Positions 23,401-35,904 of a DNA stretch of 46,230 nt are shown here, piece by piece. The position numbers were made by a program, and so were the translations under genes. The stretch's first letter is position 1, and every line of letters begins with the position of its first letter. Origin of the DNA: Monosiga brevicollis MX1 (taxonomy: Eukaryota > Opisthokonta > Choanoflagellata > Craspedida > Salpingoecidae). Under the pieces are notes generated by a model. That model was not told where the DNA came from, did not search any database, and was given only the letters and a program-made list of their open reading frames with translations. The stretch is from assembly GCF_000002865.3 (NCBI RefSeq), contig NW_001865052.1:130445-176674 (forward strand), given 5' to 3'.

Positions 23401-26400
23401 TGATAAGCGTGCCGACTCGGCGCTGACTCTGAGTACAAGGCCCCTCGAGGTCGTCTACGTCGAGCAAACGCTATCTGCTCTGTCCGATTTTTTTGCTCCG
23501 CCTGCTGCTCTGGTTTCTTTGGAGGATTTGGCCGACGCCACGTCAGCCAGCATGTTAGCCATCCAGGAGAGCACGGCCACAGGTCTTCTGTATGCGATTG
23601 GTATGTTTGTGAGAGGGGCATGAATCCTGTGTGGTGCGTTGGTGCGCGCGGCACTCACGTGCGCCTGCGGCTGGACTCTGCACACAGAAACCCACAAGAC
23701 GATTGATGTTGACATTTGGGTTGGGGCCCCTCGTGTCGTTGTGCCAAGTCCCAAAGCCCTCCTCTTGCTCGACCTCGGTGCAATGGAAATCAAGTCTGAT
23801 CTCTCTCACGCTGGCCAGGTAGTCACCCGTCGGGCAATCATCCGCCCTTGCGACCTTGCGCCTTCGCCCAGCAATGTTTGCGCGTGAGCTCAGCTTGAAC
23901 AGAGTGCTCATTAAGAATGTGATCTGATGCTGCCCTCCCCTGATTGCCTTGCTTGGTTGCATCCAGGCTAACATTACCAACGTTAGTGTGGGCATGTATG
24001 ATCGTTTTCACATTGGCCTCACAAACGTTCGGGCCGTCCTGTTGGGTCCCGTCAGCAGCGAGTTGGAGGCAACCAAGTTCGTTGGCTATCCTTGCCTGGT
24101 TTTCTCGTTGTTTAGTGTCGTGCCGCGTCCCATGTAGACAAAAGATGCACTTGGCAGATGGCGCAGTGCTCATGTATCGTCACACCCCTCCCGGATCTGG
24201 GTTGTCTGCCAATAGACTGTGGTCACGAGCGCTGTTGAGCGATGACAGCCCATACCTGCTGCTCGAGCCCATTGACACGACCCTGACGTTGCAGCAATGT
24301 GTGGCCCAAGATGATGTCAACTATGCTCGTCTCAAGGTCAATGGAACCATGGAAAATGTGACGCTGCACTTTTCTGATGCCAAGTATCGCCGCCTCATGG
24401 CCTTGCTGGAGCATGTCACGCCAGAGCCCGCTGCCGTGCCAGTCGCTGCAGCCCCCTCAAAACCAGAAGCAGAGGTTGTCCGCGACGACATGGCCATTGA
24501 GGCTGAGCGGCGCCGCCGTGAGATCGAGGCCCGGCGTGCAGCCAACGAGCGACGTCGCGCCATAGAGGCTGCCCGTCGCTCCGAAAAGGCAAACGCCGAT
24601 CGCCAAAACACCAAGCACAAGGCACCTTCACATACTCAAACCCTTCTCGGCGTCCCGGGCGTGTCCACCTCTCCGACGCCAATGTCTTCGCCGAGCAAAC
24701 GCACTTTATCACCCATTCGCGGACGCTCAAACCAATGGTCCGTGACCTCACCATCCCGCTCGCGTGCATCAACGATGACTGAGGATGAGGAAACCTTTTA
24801 CTCTTGCGATGAGGGTGACAACTCGGACGCAGAGAGTCATGCGTCGTTGTCCACACCAAAGCAGGAGGCTCGCTCTCGTTCGCGCTCACCCTTTCGGTTT
24901 GGCCGCGATCGCCGCTCTACAACCCCAACCCCAACCACGCCCACCCCAGCTACCCCCACACCGGTTGTCGTTGAAGCTCAGGAGGACGAGCGCAAGCTCG
25001 ATCCAGATGCACCGCTTAAAGCGGCACGGCACGTCAACGTTGAAGCTTCATTCACCATCAAGCTGATTGCCATCAAGTTGCTTGATGCCCATCAGGCCAA
25101 TGAGGGCGACACGGAGGAGCCTCTTGCTACCCTGCGGCTGTCGGGGCTCCACATTCAACGCTTTATCATGCGCGAGGACATGCGCGCTTCGTTAAGCCTT
25201 CAAGAGTTGCGAATCGTAGATCACCTCGCCCAGCGCAACTTGCTCGAGTCTCGTCCAGTAGACCTGGAAAACATGGCGACAGCTGCCGCGGGAGCACATG
25301 CACCCCGAGCCCTCGTTCTGGTTGAGTTTGCCTCGTGTCCCGCCACGTCTCTGCTCTTTGATGAACACAAGCACATCTTGCAACAAGCTACCATCCAGAT
25401 TGGTTGCCTCAAAGGCACCATTGTACAAGAGAGTCTTGCCCGTCTTTTGACATGGTCCTCATCAACCTTTGCTGCTCCCGAAGCTGACGCTGGTACTGCA
25501 GCAGCGCGTCCAACGACTGACACCGACCCAGCTTCTGAGCCGTCTGCTGACATTCCAGAGGTAGCTTCTTCCAACACAGCAGGCAGCGCTACGCCCGTTC
25601 CCGGCAGCAACGTGCATAGTCCCGTCGACGCTACAAAGCCCGTCGCCGCCACAAAAGTGACCAACCTCAAGGCCAATGTGTCGATTGATGGACTCGAACT
25701 TCGATTAGAAACAGCCTCTCAGGCTTTGGCTTCAACGACCATTTCACAAATCGCCGTTGCCGCAACCATGACGGACGAGGCCACACACGCTGACGTGGAC
25801 GTGGGAGCTTTGGAAGTTCAGGATTTGAGTTCTCCCTCAAGCCTCTATCCAATCATCTTGACCAACACTGGAGATCGTATGCTCCACCTGAGCTTTGTTT
25901 CGTATAATCCCAGCCCCACGCGCGAAGACACCGAACCAGACATGCGCATTCAACTGCGCGTGGATCAGCTCAAGGCCTATGTTTTGATGCGCTTCATCAC
26001 CGACCTGTCAACATATGCGGCTGGCTTGAGTCCCGATGAGTCAGTGTCAACGCCCGCGTCAGTCCATCCATCCGCCTCGAGTGATGCAGGTCTCCACAAG
26101 CAACCCGTCGCGAGCCCAGCATCCAAGCACTCGCTGGCGCCACCGCCGCGTGCTGCATCTCCCACGCCCTCCATGACCTCGCGCCTATCAGTGCTCACCA
26201 CAAACACAGCCATTGCCGCAGTGGAGTCAGTGGTGGCCGCAGCCGCCGCAGCTGTGGGTACGAAGATCGCGTTGGATGTGATGCTCAAAGCGCCGCACAT
26301 TGTGGTGCCCGTGTCTTCAACCTCACAAACTGCCCTTGAGGCTGACTTGGGTACGCTGACTGTTTCTAATCTGATTGAGCAACGAACACACGGGGAGGCC

Positions 26401-27926
26401 AGCACGCCTTACGTAGCTGATGAGATGCGCGTGGAGCTGCGGGAGGTTTTCATTGTGCTTCAAGAAGACAAGGCCAAGGCGCGGCACTTGCTCAACAAAC
26501 TGAATATTGGCATCGTTGTTGAGAGATGCCTGAGCCTTGATTTGCCGCAAGTACCGGACGTAGCAGTCCGAGGAGAGCTGCCGGACATCACGCTCAACGT
26601 TGACGATGCTGATGTGGCCGCTCTCATGACTCTAGCCAGCGACAACATGGCAGAAGCACCGGTTTTGCCGCCCAAGCCCACACCTCCGACGACTGCAGCC
26701 CAAGGCCACACTCAAGACCGCCTTGCGCAACAAACAGCTACCTTTAAGGCCATTGCACCTGAACTTGCCCCTCCGAGTTCTGAAGGTTTGGATGTTGCAG
26801 CTCTCGAGGCAGAAGTGCAGGACATCCAGCCGGTGACGTCAGCACCGCTAGTAACCGTCGTAGAGGAGCGCGACGATGGACTTGATGGGGAAGCGGCCAC
26901 GGCGGCATCTTCCCTGCCCCGAGCTCCTCGAATGAGCCGCCCTCGTTCCGTGTCTGTGGCTGTCATGTCCGCTCTTCAGTCGCAACCTGAGCTGCAGCAA
27001 ATTTGGGAGGCCACAGTGGTGGCTATGAAAATTGATCAAGTGGCCTTGCACTTGAGCAAAGGCCAGCACGCACTGGCCTCCGTGTGGCTGCGCGATATTG
27101 CTCTCGCTGCCAAGATCGAGTCTGATGGTGCGATCCAAGCCACCATTCAAATGGCATCGCTGGCTGTCAAAGACACTCGTGATGGTTCGAGGTGCGTGCT
27201 CACTGGTTATAACTTGGGTCTTGTTTCGCTGGACAAGGTTTCCTTTTCCTTTTGGCTCTTCTAAGTTTGTGATGCGATTTGCATGGCCATGTGTTCAACT
27301 CACCGAAACGATAAATTGCGCTATGTAGCTCTCTCTATCGCATGTTGCTGGGTTGGCGTGATTCTGACGATGTGCGAGAAGAGGAGCAGAATGCCATGGC
27401 CAACGTCGTGGCTGATGATGAGCGAGCCCTGTTGGAGCTCAAGGCTGCCACAAGCGTTGCCTCGGGTGCTGATCAGAACGTCAACATGCTTCAGCTTCGT
27501 TATCGCGCTCTGAGCGATCAATCCACCGTTAGCATTACGCTGGATGGCCTTCGTTGCCAACTGTGCATGGACTTTTTACTGGCCTTGGCGGCTTTCATGC
27601 CCTCTCAACCAGCCACAACAACAACTGTATCGTCTCCGGAAACAAGTGAAGCACCCGTGGTCGATACGAGCACTGGCACGTCTGTTGAGCCCGAGGAGGT
27701 CCAAGCAGCATCTGGCAGCATGCGCGTGTCCCTCAACCTGACCGATGCAGCCATTGTTATCTACGCTGATCCGGCAAAACCAGCTTCGCGCGCTTTGCGC
27801 GTGGGCCTGGAAACTCAGTGCGTGGCCTTGGTTCCGTTCTAGGGTTGTGCAGGGTTGTGTGTGCTCTTCCCTTTGCATTGCTTCAATGCGCATTCTGTGT
27901 TGACACGGACCTTCTGATTCTCTCAC

Positions 27927-27978
<52 letters not shown>

Positions 27979-27979
27979 G

Positions 27980-28019
<40 letters not shown>

Positions 28020-31000
28020 ATAGCATCATGTACGGCATGGGAGCAGAGCAAATAAATGCATCAGTGGACCTGGCTGAGCTCAAGGTGGCCTCGCTCAAGC
28101 ACATTGGTCGGCGCGCCCTCCTGAACACCATGTTGCAACCCACTGCGATGGCCATCATGTTTTCGCAGTCCAATGAAGATGGAACCATGACGGTCGACGT
28201 CCAAGCCAAGCGGATGTCTCTGACGCTCAGTTATTTGGATTTGGAAATTGTCAATGCAGTGCTGGCTGCGCTGGCCCCGACGCCGGATGAAGAACAAGCT
28301 GGACCCATGGAGACACTCCTGTCTCTCGAGGGCCGGGACGTGGACGAGGAAGCTTGGTACCTCAAGGACAGCGAGGCCGATGATGATACTTCACTGGCCA
28401 GTGTCCGAACGAGTGCCAGCGCCGGCCCCGTGGGGAGCGGGCGTTTCACGCCATCGCAATTTGCTGCTTCCACAGTGGTTGGTAAAACGGCAATTCCTTG
28501 CACCATCATGCATTTCTTTTGTTCCGGTTGCCCAAGCCTGACTCAGAGCACGTTTTTGGGCATGCGATCTTGGTGGCATCTTGTTTCCTTTGCTTTTTGG
28601 TGTCACTTGTCGTTTCAGTCCGCAACGCACACGTGGCTCTTTGCTCACGCCTCAATTGTCGGCCTGCTTGTTTGTCGTAGACACACATGGATGCCTGGGC
28701 TGGGCGAAGCACGGCCCACATTCAGCTTTCTGCGATTGATATCACGATTTTGGATGATGGGCAGGCACCGGTGCGACCACTGTTCCTCGTTTCGACGTCA
28801 CTGTCAGCCAACGCACGGAACCTATCCTCTGCCACAGAGCCGCTTCAATTGTGGGCCACTGTTGGGCTGGGCATCAACTACTACAACGCCAAAGTATCTA
28901 CTTGGGAGCCTTTGATTGAACCCATCGTTGAGACTGCTGAGGACCGAATTCGACTCTGGCAGCTACAAGCACACCTGACGATCAACCCTTCTCCAGTGGA
29001 CTCGGCAGACGCGCCTGACCGGCAACTCGCACCACCCCGTGCTCGCAGCTACTCAGACCCGGAAGCCTTCGTCGACGCGGAGAGGTCCGAGCTTGCCAGC
29101 GCGACAGATGGCTTGAATAGTGAAGGTAATCTTCCAACAACCATCTGCTTGCTCAGCAGTGCCGACGCACTGGAACTCAACTTTAGCACGGCCTTGTATC
29201 AAGTCCTAATGGAGTCGAGCTTTGTGAGTCCGCCCATAAGTGCCGCGGGCGCATCGTCCTCGGATGGTCGCATCAACTCCCAGACGGCCGACGAGCGGGA
29301 TTTTGCCCCCTTTATCCTGGTCAACGAAACGGGCTACAACGCACAAGTCACGGTCGAGGAGCAAACGCAGGCCTTGGAGGCCTGCGCAACGATGGGTCTG
29401 CAGTTCACCGATCGTCACCTCCAGGACCCGCGTCCTCTGAAAACGCTTCTTCTCAGCAGCCAGCAGGACACGCGTACAATTGACGTTCAGCTCGAGGGTT
29501 GCAGCCTTCTTCAAGGCATAGAGGTGGAAGCTGTGGGTTTGTACGGTTATGAGGTTCAGGCTGGTGCGCGCTCTGTGCATTTGGCAGTGGAGGTGATCAT
29601 GAAGGGGGCACAGAAGCAGGTCATTCTTCGTTCTACACTTCGTGTAAGTGCGCTTTGCCCTTGACCACTTGGATCTTAACCCCAGCTTTGTTTCGTGAAA
29701 CGCCCTCTCATCTCAGTTCTTGTCTCACTTGCACGATCATAGGTACGCAACGAGCTGCACATTCCCATCGATGTTGCGTACGTGGACGGCACGAGTGGCG
29801 AGGCCGTCGTGCTGGCTCAAGTGGAGCACGAAGAAACGTACAACTTGCCATTGCTTGTCGCCTATCGAGGGTTTCAAATCCGACCTTCAGGAATGTCGTA
29901 TGGTTACAGCACCACGATTGGTTATGATAAGAACTATCACGTGGTGCAATGTGATGCTTTTGAGAGCAGCACTGAACCAGAGAATGCGCTGGCAGCCTCG
30001 GTAGGCCACACCGAGGGCCTGAAGCTGCAGGTGGTGCGCAAGCGCCAACGCTACATTACTGGCCAACCGGGCAAGCAACACCCGCAGCACACCATTTTGT
30101 TAACTTCGCCACTTACGCTTCGCAACTGCCTGCCGGAGCAAGTCCTGCTCAAGCTAATGTATCCGGGTCTCACCACAACTCCAGTCGACGTCCACCTGGA
30201 ACCAGGGCAGCTTCTGCCGGTGCTTGATGCTCTGCACCACGACGTGACAGCGAGCTTTACAGTTCCGGGTGCTCGAGCCAAGGTAAGTGCGCGTTGTACA
30301 GGGCGGGTGCCTCTTCAACATTCAGGGGTTGAAGCTGGTATTTCATGGTTGATTCAATGCATCTGGATACAGGGCTGCGCCGAGTTGGAGGAAACGCTGT
30401 GGTCCGAGCCCGTGCCGCTCCTGACTGCAGGGCAAACGGTGCGTTGTGTGGCTTGCAAAAACGCCTTGGTGTTTTGGTAGTGCCACGGGCCCCGCCTTGT
30501 GTCATAAAAAGCATGTGCCGATGCCTTGGTGCGCAGGAGAAGGATGGTGTTGTGGATATCACCGTTGCCCACGAGCGCATCATGTCGTTGAATTTGGATA
30601 TTGCAACGAACAAAGTGGACCATTCGACCTTGATGAACATTGCAGCCCCCTATTGGATTATTAACAAAACCGGGCAGCCGATTGAAATCCGGCAAAAGGG
30701 TGACAAGGAGGATGGCCCGTCTGTGCGACACATCCCCGGCGGCCATGAGAGCCCGCTTTTGTTTTCGTTCTCGCAGCATCGTGCCAAAACTTCACGGGCT
30801 CGCTTCCGGATCGCAGACAGCAAGTGGAGCGACGGCATCAACCTCAACACTGTGGGACATACCGACGTTGTTACTATGCCTGGTACAAATGGGGGCGAGC
30901 AGAGCTTTTCAATTCGCATCTCACTTGCTACCGGTGGTCTGACACGCATCGTGCTGCTGGAACCCCGTTTTCTTCTGCGCAACGAGTGTCGTCGGGCGCT

Positions 31001-31346
31001 GCATTTTGCTGAGGCTGGTCTGGACGGTGCTGAGGTCCATCAAATTAAACCGTCTGAGTCGGTGCCGCTCTGGCTTACCCGCGCGCCGTTTTTACTATCT
31101 TTTGGGTGCGTCCTTTGACAAGCCATAACCTTTCCTGCCACCTCATTGTTATTCGAGTGCTGACTTTGGAGTGTGCTTTGCTTCGATGCGTTCTCTTGCT
31201 TAGCTTAAAGGCTAAGAAACTCGAGCACACTATACCCGTGGGTCAGCCAGGCTCATTCGGGCTCATGTTCCGTCACAAAAACCATGATAACGAGTATCAC
31301 GTTGTGCGCGCTAGCGTGCGGCCGGCAGGGGTAAGCGCCTCTGTTG

Positions 31347-31388
<42 letters not shown>

Positions 31389-34300
31389 ATAATCCTTCAA
31401 CTCTTGCTCCAAGCTCACCTGACTCTCGCTGCCGTATGACTGGTTCGCGCCCTTGTCTTCTTTGTCTGATTTCTGTTCCGAAAGACGTCACTGTGTGTTG
31501 TTCTGTCAGATTTTGATGGTGTTGCTGATGTTCGAGTTGAGAACCACATGCGGCAACACGCGCTTCAAATTCGTCAGGTCGGGGCCGGCGACGATGCATG
31601 GGTGACGCTGGCAGCGGGCCAGAAGGTTTTCTTCATGCGCACGGATTCCAGCGTACGTTTGCTTTGCTCTCGCTTGCTTGCCTTGATGAGATGGCAAGGC
31701 ATTGAACAGACTGCTCGTTTGGAAAATCGGCCGGGCGGCATCTCCATGCCATTTCGCACGTTTGTCCATCTGTTACTCAATTGTGCCTGTGCTGTCAATT
31801 CATCTTTTAGGGTGCCCAGGCCGTCGAGTGGCGCTTGCAAGGGCATGACGCCATGGTGAAGCGCAGCTTCAACAAATTTACAGTGTCCAAGCACATGGTT
31901 GCTCTGCCAGAGCAAGCCAATGACTTGCGCCTTTACTTTGCCTCGTTTCCTGATGGTGCAGAGCCAGTCTTTGTTATCACAGATCGGTCTCATGTGGCCC
32001 AGTCCATCACGCGACTCTGGTACGTCGTTAATTGGGCCCTTTGGCCGATTGCTTGTCGGGGCGCTCGGACCTTTGTTCCAACCACTTGCCTGCACACATC
32101 TTCGTGGATTGACTTCTGCTTTCTCTTGTTTATCAGTACTCTTTCCAAAGACCGGGATAGCATGCAGGCACGGCCCCCGAATATCGTCAAGCCAAACTTG
32201 CACTTTACCTTTGGCCTTGCAAGCCTCGGGCTCTCTTTAATCAACGGCAAGGTCGGTTCATATCATCCATCTCATTCATTCATTGTGGTGCTTGCTTGTC
32301 CTTTGTCTCAAAGAGGCTCGCCATCACGGCTATGTTGATGCCCGGTTCACAGCCCGAGGAAGTGGCGTACATCTCCTTGCGCGGCCGGACGGTCTGGGAG
32401 CACATGTTGCCTGCAACCAATCAGTGGGGCGAAGATTGGCTGCGCTTTGCTAATGGCGCACAGAAAAAACTCGACGCTGCTGCACAAAAGGGTGCCTCAA
32501 CACAGAGCCTGCCGCTGGAAGACGGCATGAAGGTGGATCTTCAGAGCCTGACCTTGCAATTTCGCAACGAGGTGAGTGGCCGTACGAAGGTGGACAACAG
32601 GCTGATTGGCCTTTGACTGCATGTGCAAGTGCCTGGCGGTTGGCGATGGGTTTGAATGTTTCGACGCCCAAGGCTCATGTGCCGATGACTTTGACGCTTT
32701 GTTTTATTAGGAGCCCCTTCCCATCCGCCGCCATCAGCATCCGGGCCTGGCTTTGACGTACATCGATTGTCCACGCCAAAGCATTGTGCAGTTCAACATT
32801 GAGAGATTGCAAATTGACAATCAGGTGTGTATGTATATCTCGCTTGCATCGAAAACGTCTTCTCCAAGGTGGAAAAGCTCAACATCTAAATCCACGGCCT
32901 TTCTGTAGGCATTTGACCCGTACGTTCCAGTAATTCTCAACTCGGCAAAGCCCACACAAAGCACGGCCCCTATTCTGCCCGTCGTCAAGGTGCTGCTTTC
33001 GAAACTTTTGGTAGCTTGTGGGCGGTGTTGGTTGCTGGCACACACTCATGCGTCACCATCACGCACTGTATGCGCAGATTTTACTCATTCAAAACAAAGT
33101 GTCAGCCGACTTGGCTTCGGGAGCCGAGGGGCCCACCGTGCCAGTCGTCATGCTGGATCGCGTATCAATCTTGCTGCAGAAGCTCGATCTTTCTGTGTCA
33201 GATCGTTTCTTGCTGCGCCTACTTTCCGTGTTCATACCCGAGGCCGAACAACTGGCGGTGCGCGCGTTTATGACACCTACCTTTGCTCCCATGTGACACT
33301 TTTGTGTTCAGTTTTGAAGCTTCGTTTGTCTTTTTGGCTCCATGCATTTGCCTTTGTCGTGTCTTACTCCTCTTGCCCTTCTGCGGTGATGATTTGCAGC
33401 TGGCTGTGGACGTCGAGGGAGACCTGCAATGGACCTCGAAACAAAACCTGGAGAGCATGGTGGTTTCGTCCCAAGGATCAGACACTCGAATTAGCTGCGG
33501 TCTTTTGGAGCTGCACCCCATTGCCATCAATGTGGCTGTGACACCTGTCTTTGAAAGCGATGGCTCTATCCAGGTGGGCAAATCGTTCGCTGAGTTGGCT
33601 TGTTCATCGACACTTGCTTGACCTCGGCTCACGCTGATTTGTCTGCGTTGTGGATGATGCGGGCATGTAAAGAGCAACAACCCACTCTTGGCATTCCTGA
33701 AAGCGGTGGGCGTCTCCTTGACCAACCTGGATGTGCCTTTCCAAATGAACGCCTTGTTCTTGCCAAATGTCTTTTGTTCGCAAAATGAGCTCATCACCGA
33801 AGTCTCGAATCATTACATTCACGAAGGCATCATGCAAGGTGAGACTTGGCTCTTGTCAGCACAGACCGCTTCCCATCAGAATGGGAGGCATGCCGGGTTG
33901 CGAGAGAAGCCGGCTGTCTGCTCATTCGATTGCTCCCCTCGCTGCATTGTTGCTGCACATTTATCCGTGACATGTCACGAATTGCCATGGCTCTGTTTCT
34001 AGCCTACAAAAGTATGTGGCGAATCTACCATGTTCCTGTCGTTATTGCTGTAGGTTTTTTAGCTGATCAGGCATCTGACTCACGTCGCACAATGCTTGTC
34101 ATGCAGTCGTCTTGGGCCTTGACTTTTTGGGCAATCCCGTCAAGTTTTTGGACCACGTCAGCACGGGTGTGACGGCGCTGTATTACGAACCCTTTTTTGA
34201 GGGCCTCCAGAGCATGGCCTCCAACACAGTGGCAGGTGCAGCAGGCGTGGTGACCAGCATCACCGGCACTTTGGGCAATGGCTTTGCAGCTCTGACCATG

Positions 34301-35816
34301 GATGCTAATTACCAGCGCTCACGCAAATTGGCAGCTGCTCGCCATAAGACGGCGCTGCAAAAACTCTCTCATGGTGGTGAGTCCCTCCTGAGAGGCGTGT
34401 ACGAAGGTGCATCAGGCCTCATTCTACAGCCCTTCCGTGGTGGCAAGGTATGTCTATCACTCTTTTGGGTTGCTCAGCGTCTGCTTCATGCTGCCTCTCA
34501 AAACACCACTCCCTATGTTTTAGGAGGAGGGGGCTTTGGGCTTTGTCAAGGGCTTGGGTAAGGGCGTGCTTGGTCTGGTTGCCAAGCCCGTGACCGGGGT
34601 CATTGACATGACCACCTCCACGATTGGCCTCTTGCAACAACTTGCCGGGGTGCGTCATGCAGCATGATCTCGGACTGGCTTGCAATTCAGAGTGGTCTGA
34701 GGCTTCTGGTCGTATTCTTACAACGAACGCGGCCGTGTGTTTCTGTGTGTGACCCGGGACATGATTGATAGGGCGATGTGGATCATGAGCGCGTGCGCCT
34801 ACCACGCTACTTTCGTCGGGATATGATTTTGCGCCCGTACGATGCGCACACGGCCGAGGGTGCCAGTTTGCTGCAGGCGCTGATCTCCCGCAACGACCAA
34901 GATTATCGCCGCGACTGGTACATGGTGCATCACATCCTCGCGGGCAAGCGCAAAAAGCCTGTGATTGGTAAGTACAGCCCGAGTTTGCGATTGCTGCGTC
35001 AAGGGCCTTTCATCGCTTGGTCAGTTTCCCGCGCCTAAACCGTGCAAGGCTCACGCTCGTCCATCGCCACAATAGCCTTGTTTACGAGTGAACACGTTTT
35101 GTTGCTGCCTATGGATTCAACCTCGCCCATCTGGCGCATTTCCAACGATCACGTGAAAAGCAATCGCATCATCCACAACAAGGGCTTGGAGATTGTCCAT
35201 GACACGCCGCAGGCCTTGACCAAAAAGGGCAAGGCCAAGAAGGTTCTTTTGCCATCGACTCGAGATGGTGCAACAGAAACGCTCAAAGAGTGCTTGGAAA
35301 AGGTGTGTTGAGGCATTTATCTGCCATTACGTTGCGGGTACCCGAGTGCGCACGAGGCTTTTGGGTGCTTCATGGGTCATGTTCGCTCGCGTGTTGTGTA
35401 GGCCGTATCAGCACAGTAAATATGATAAAGGCTGGGTGGATGATGCATCCTATCCTGGTTCTTCGACGCGCAGGCAGATGTACTGGTCGTGTCAATTGTG
35501 CCAAGTGTGCGTCCCAAGAGCTCAAAGCCAATTGGTATATTGAAAACTGTTTCATGTGATGTCCTTGGGCCAGCTTGAGACGTCAATTACAGAATCATGA
35601 TGACACACAGTTTGTTGCAAAGTGGGGTACCCAAACCAATGCGAGCACTCACGAGCAGGGGAAACACGAGATCCTGCTTCGAATATATCACTTGATGAGG
35701 CGGCACTCGTGGGCACTTCTCCTCAGACAGGATCGCTGGCTACCAAGTCACCCTCAGCGTCTGACTCCTCGGCGCTGCCCTCAAACTGGTTATACGTGAC
35801 CGAAGGTGCGCGTTGA
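20494..35816 (+). CDS. VPS13: VPS13 family bridge-like lipid transfer protein
   Basis: A very large many-exon gene. VPS13 proteins are rod-shaped lipid conduits at membrane contact sites. The chorein N-terminus is clear: VFQKLLAKTLNTYL (20494-20568), then LNVGIWGGDIELKDLRLK from 20677, and PGRVYHGHVGSIILKVPWKDL. Next come the WQYAIQAARKDARDRQRVWT block (22200), a long exon of about 3 kb (24150-27240) with a disordered Arg/Ser and Thr-Pro linker, and VAB/SHR-BD repeats with their NxTG-type motifs (ILVNETGYNAQV near 29320, IINKTGQPIEIRQKG near 30660). The C-terminal helical region reads VLGLDFLGNPVKFLDHVSTG (34110) and ends with a PH-like domain (ALFTSEHVLLLPMD). The last exons are 35076-35302, 35474-35534 and 35611-35816, in phase. 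The start codon is not resolved: no ATG joins cleanly to the first exon, though the frame is open to 20176. I did not verify every internal junction. Confidence 0.93.
27929..28018. repeat. (GT)n microsatellite in a VPS13 intron
   Basis: About 45 GT dinucleotides with scattered GC variants occupy most of an intron. They end a few bases before the exon that encodes YGMGAEQINASVDLAELK. Confidence 0.95.
31350..31380. repeat. Poly-T tract in a VPS13 intron
   Basis: An uninterrupted run of about 31 T follows the exon ending RASVRPAG. Its length makes it likely to vary between reads or assemblies. Confidence 0.9.
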
Positions 35817-35904
35817 AAGTATTTGCGTCGCTGCAGCTAAGGGGAGAAGAACAATGCGGTACACAGTTGTGGCTGAGCTGTGCGCGCGTGTCACCAGCGG
35901 ACAT

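Noticed and set aside
23944-24170. Continuous frame upstream of the 3-kb VPS13 exon
   Set aside because: The VPS13-like reading there (ANITNVSVGMYDRFHIGL) is in another frame and is separated by an intron, so the start of the long open frame is a chance extension.
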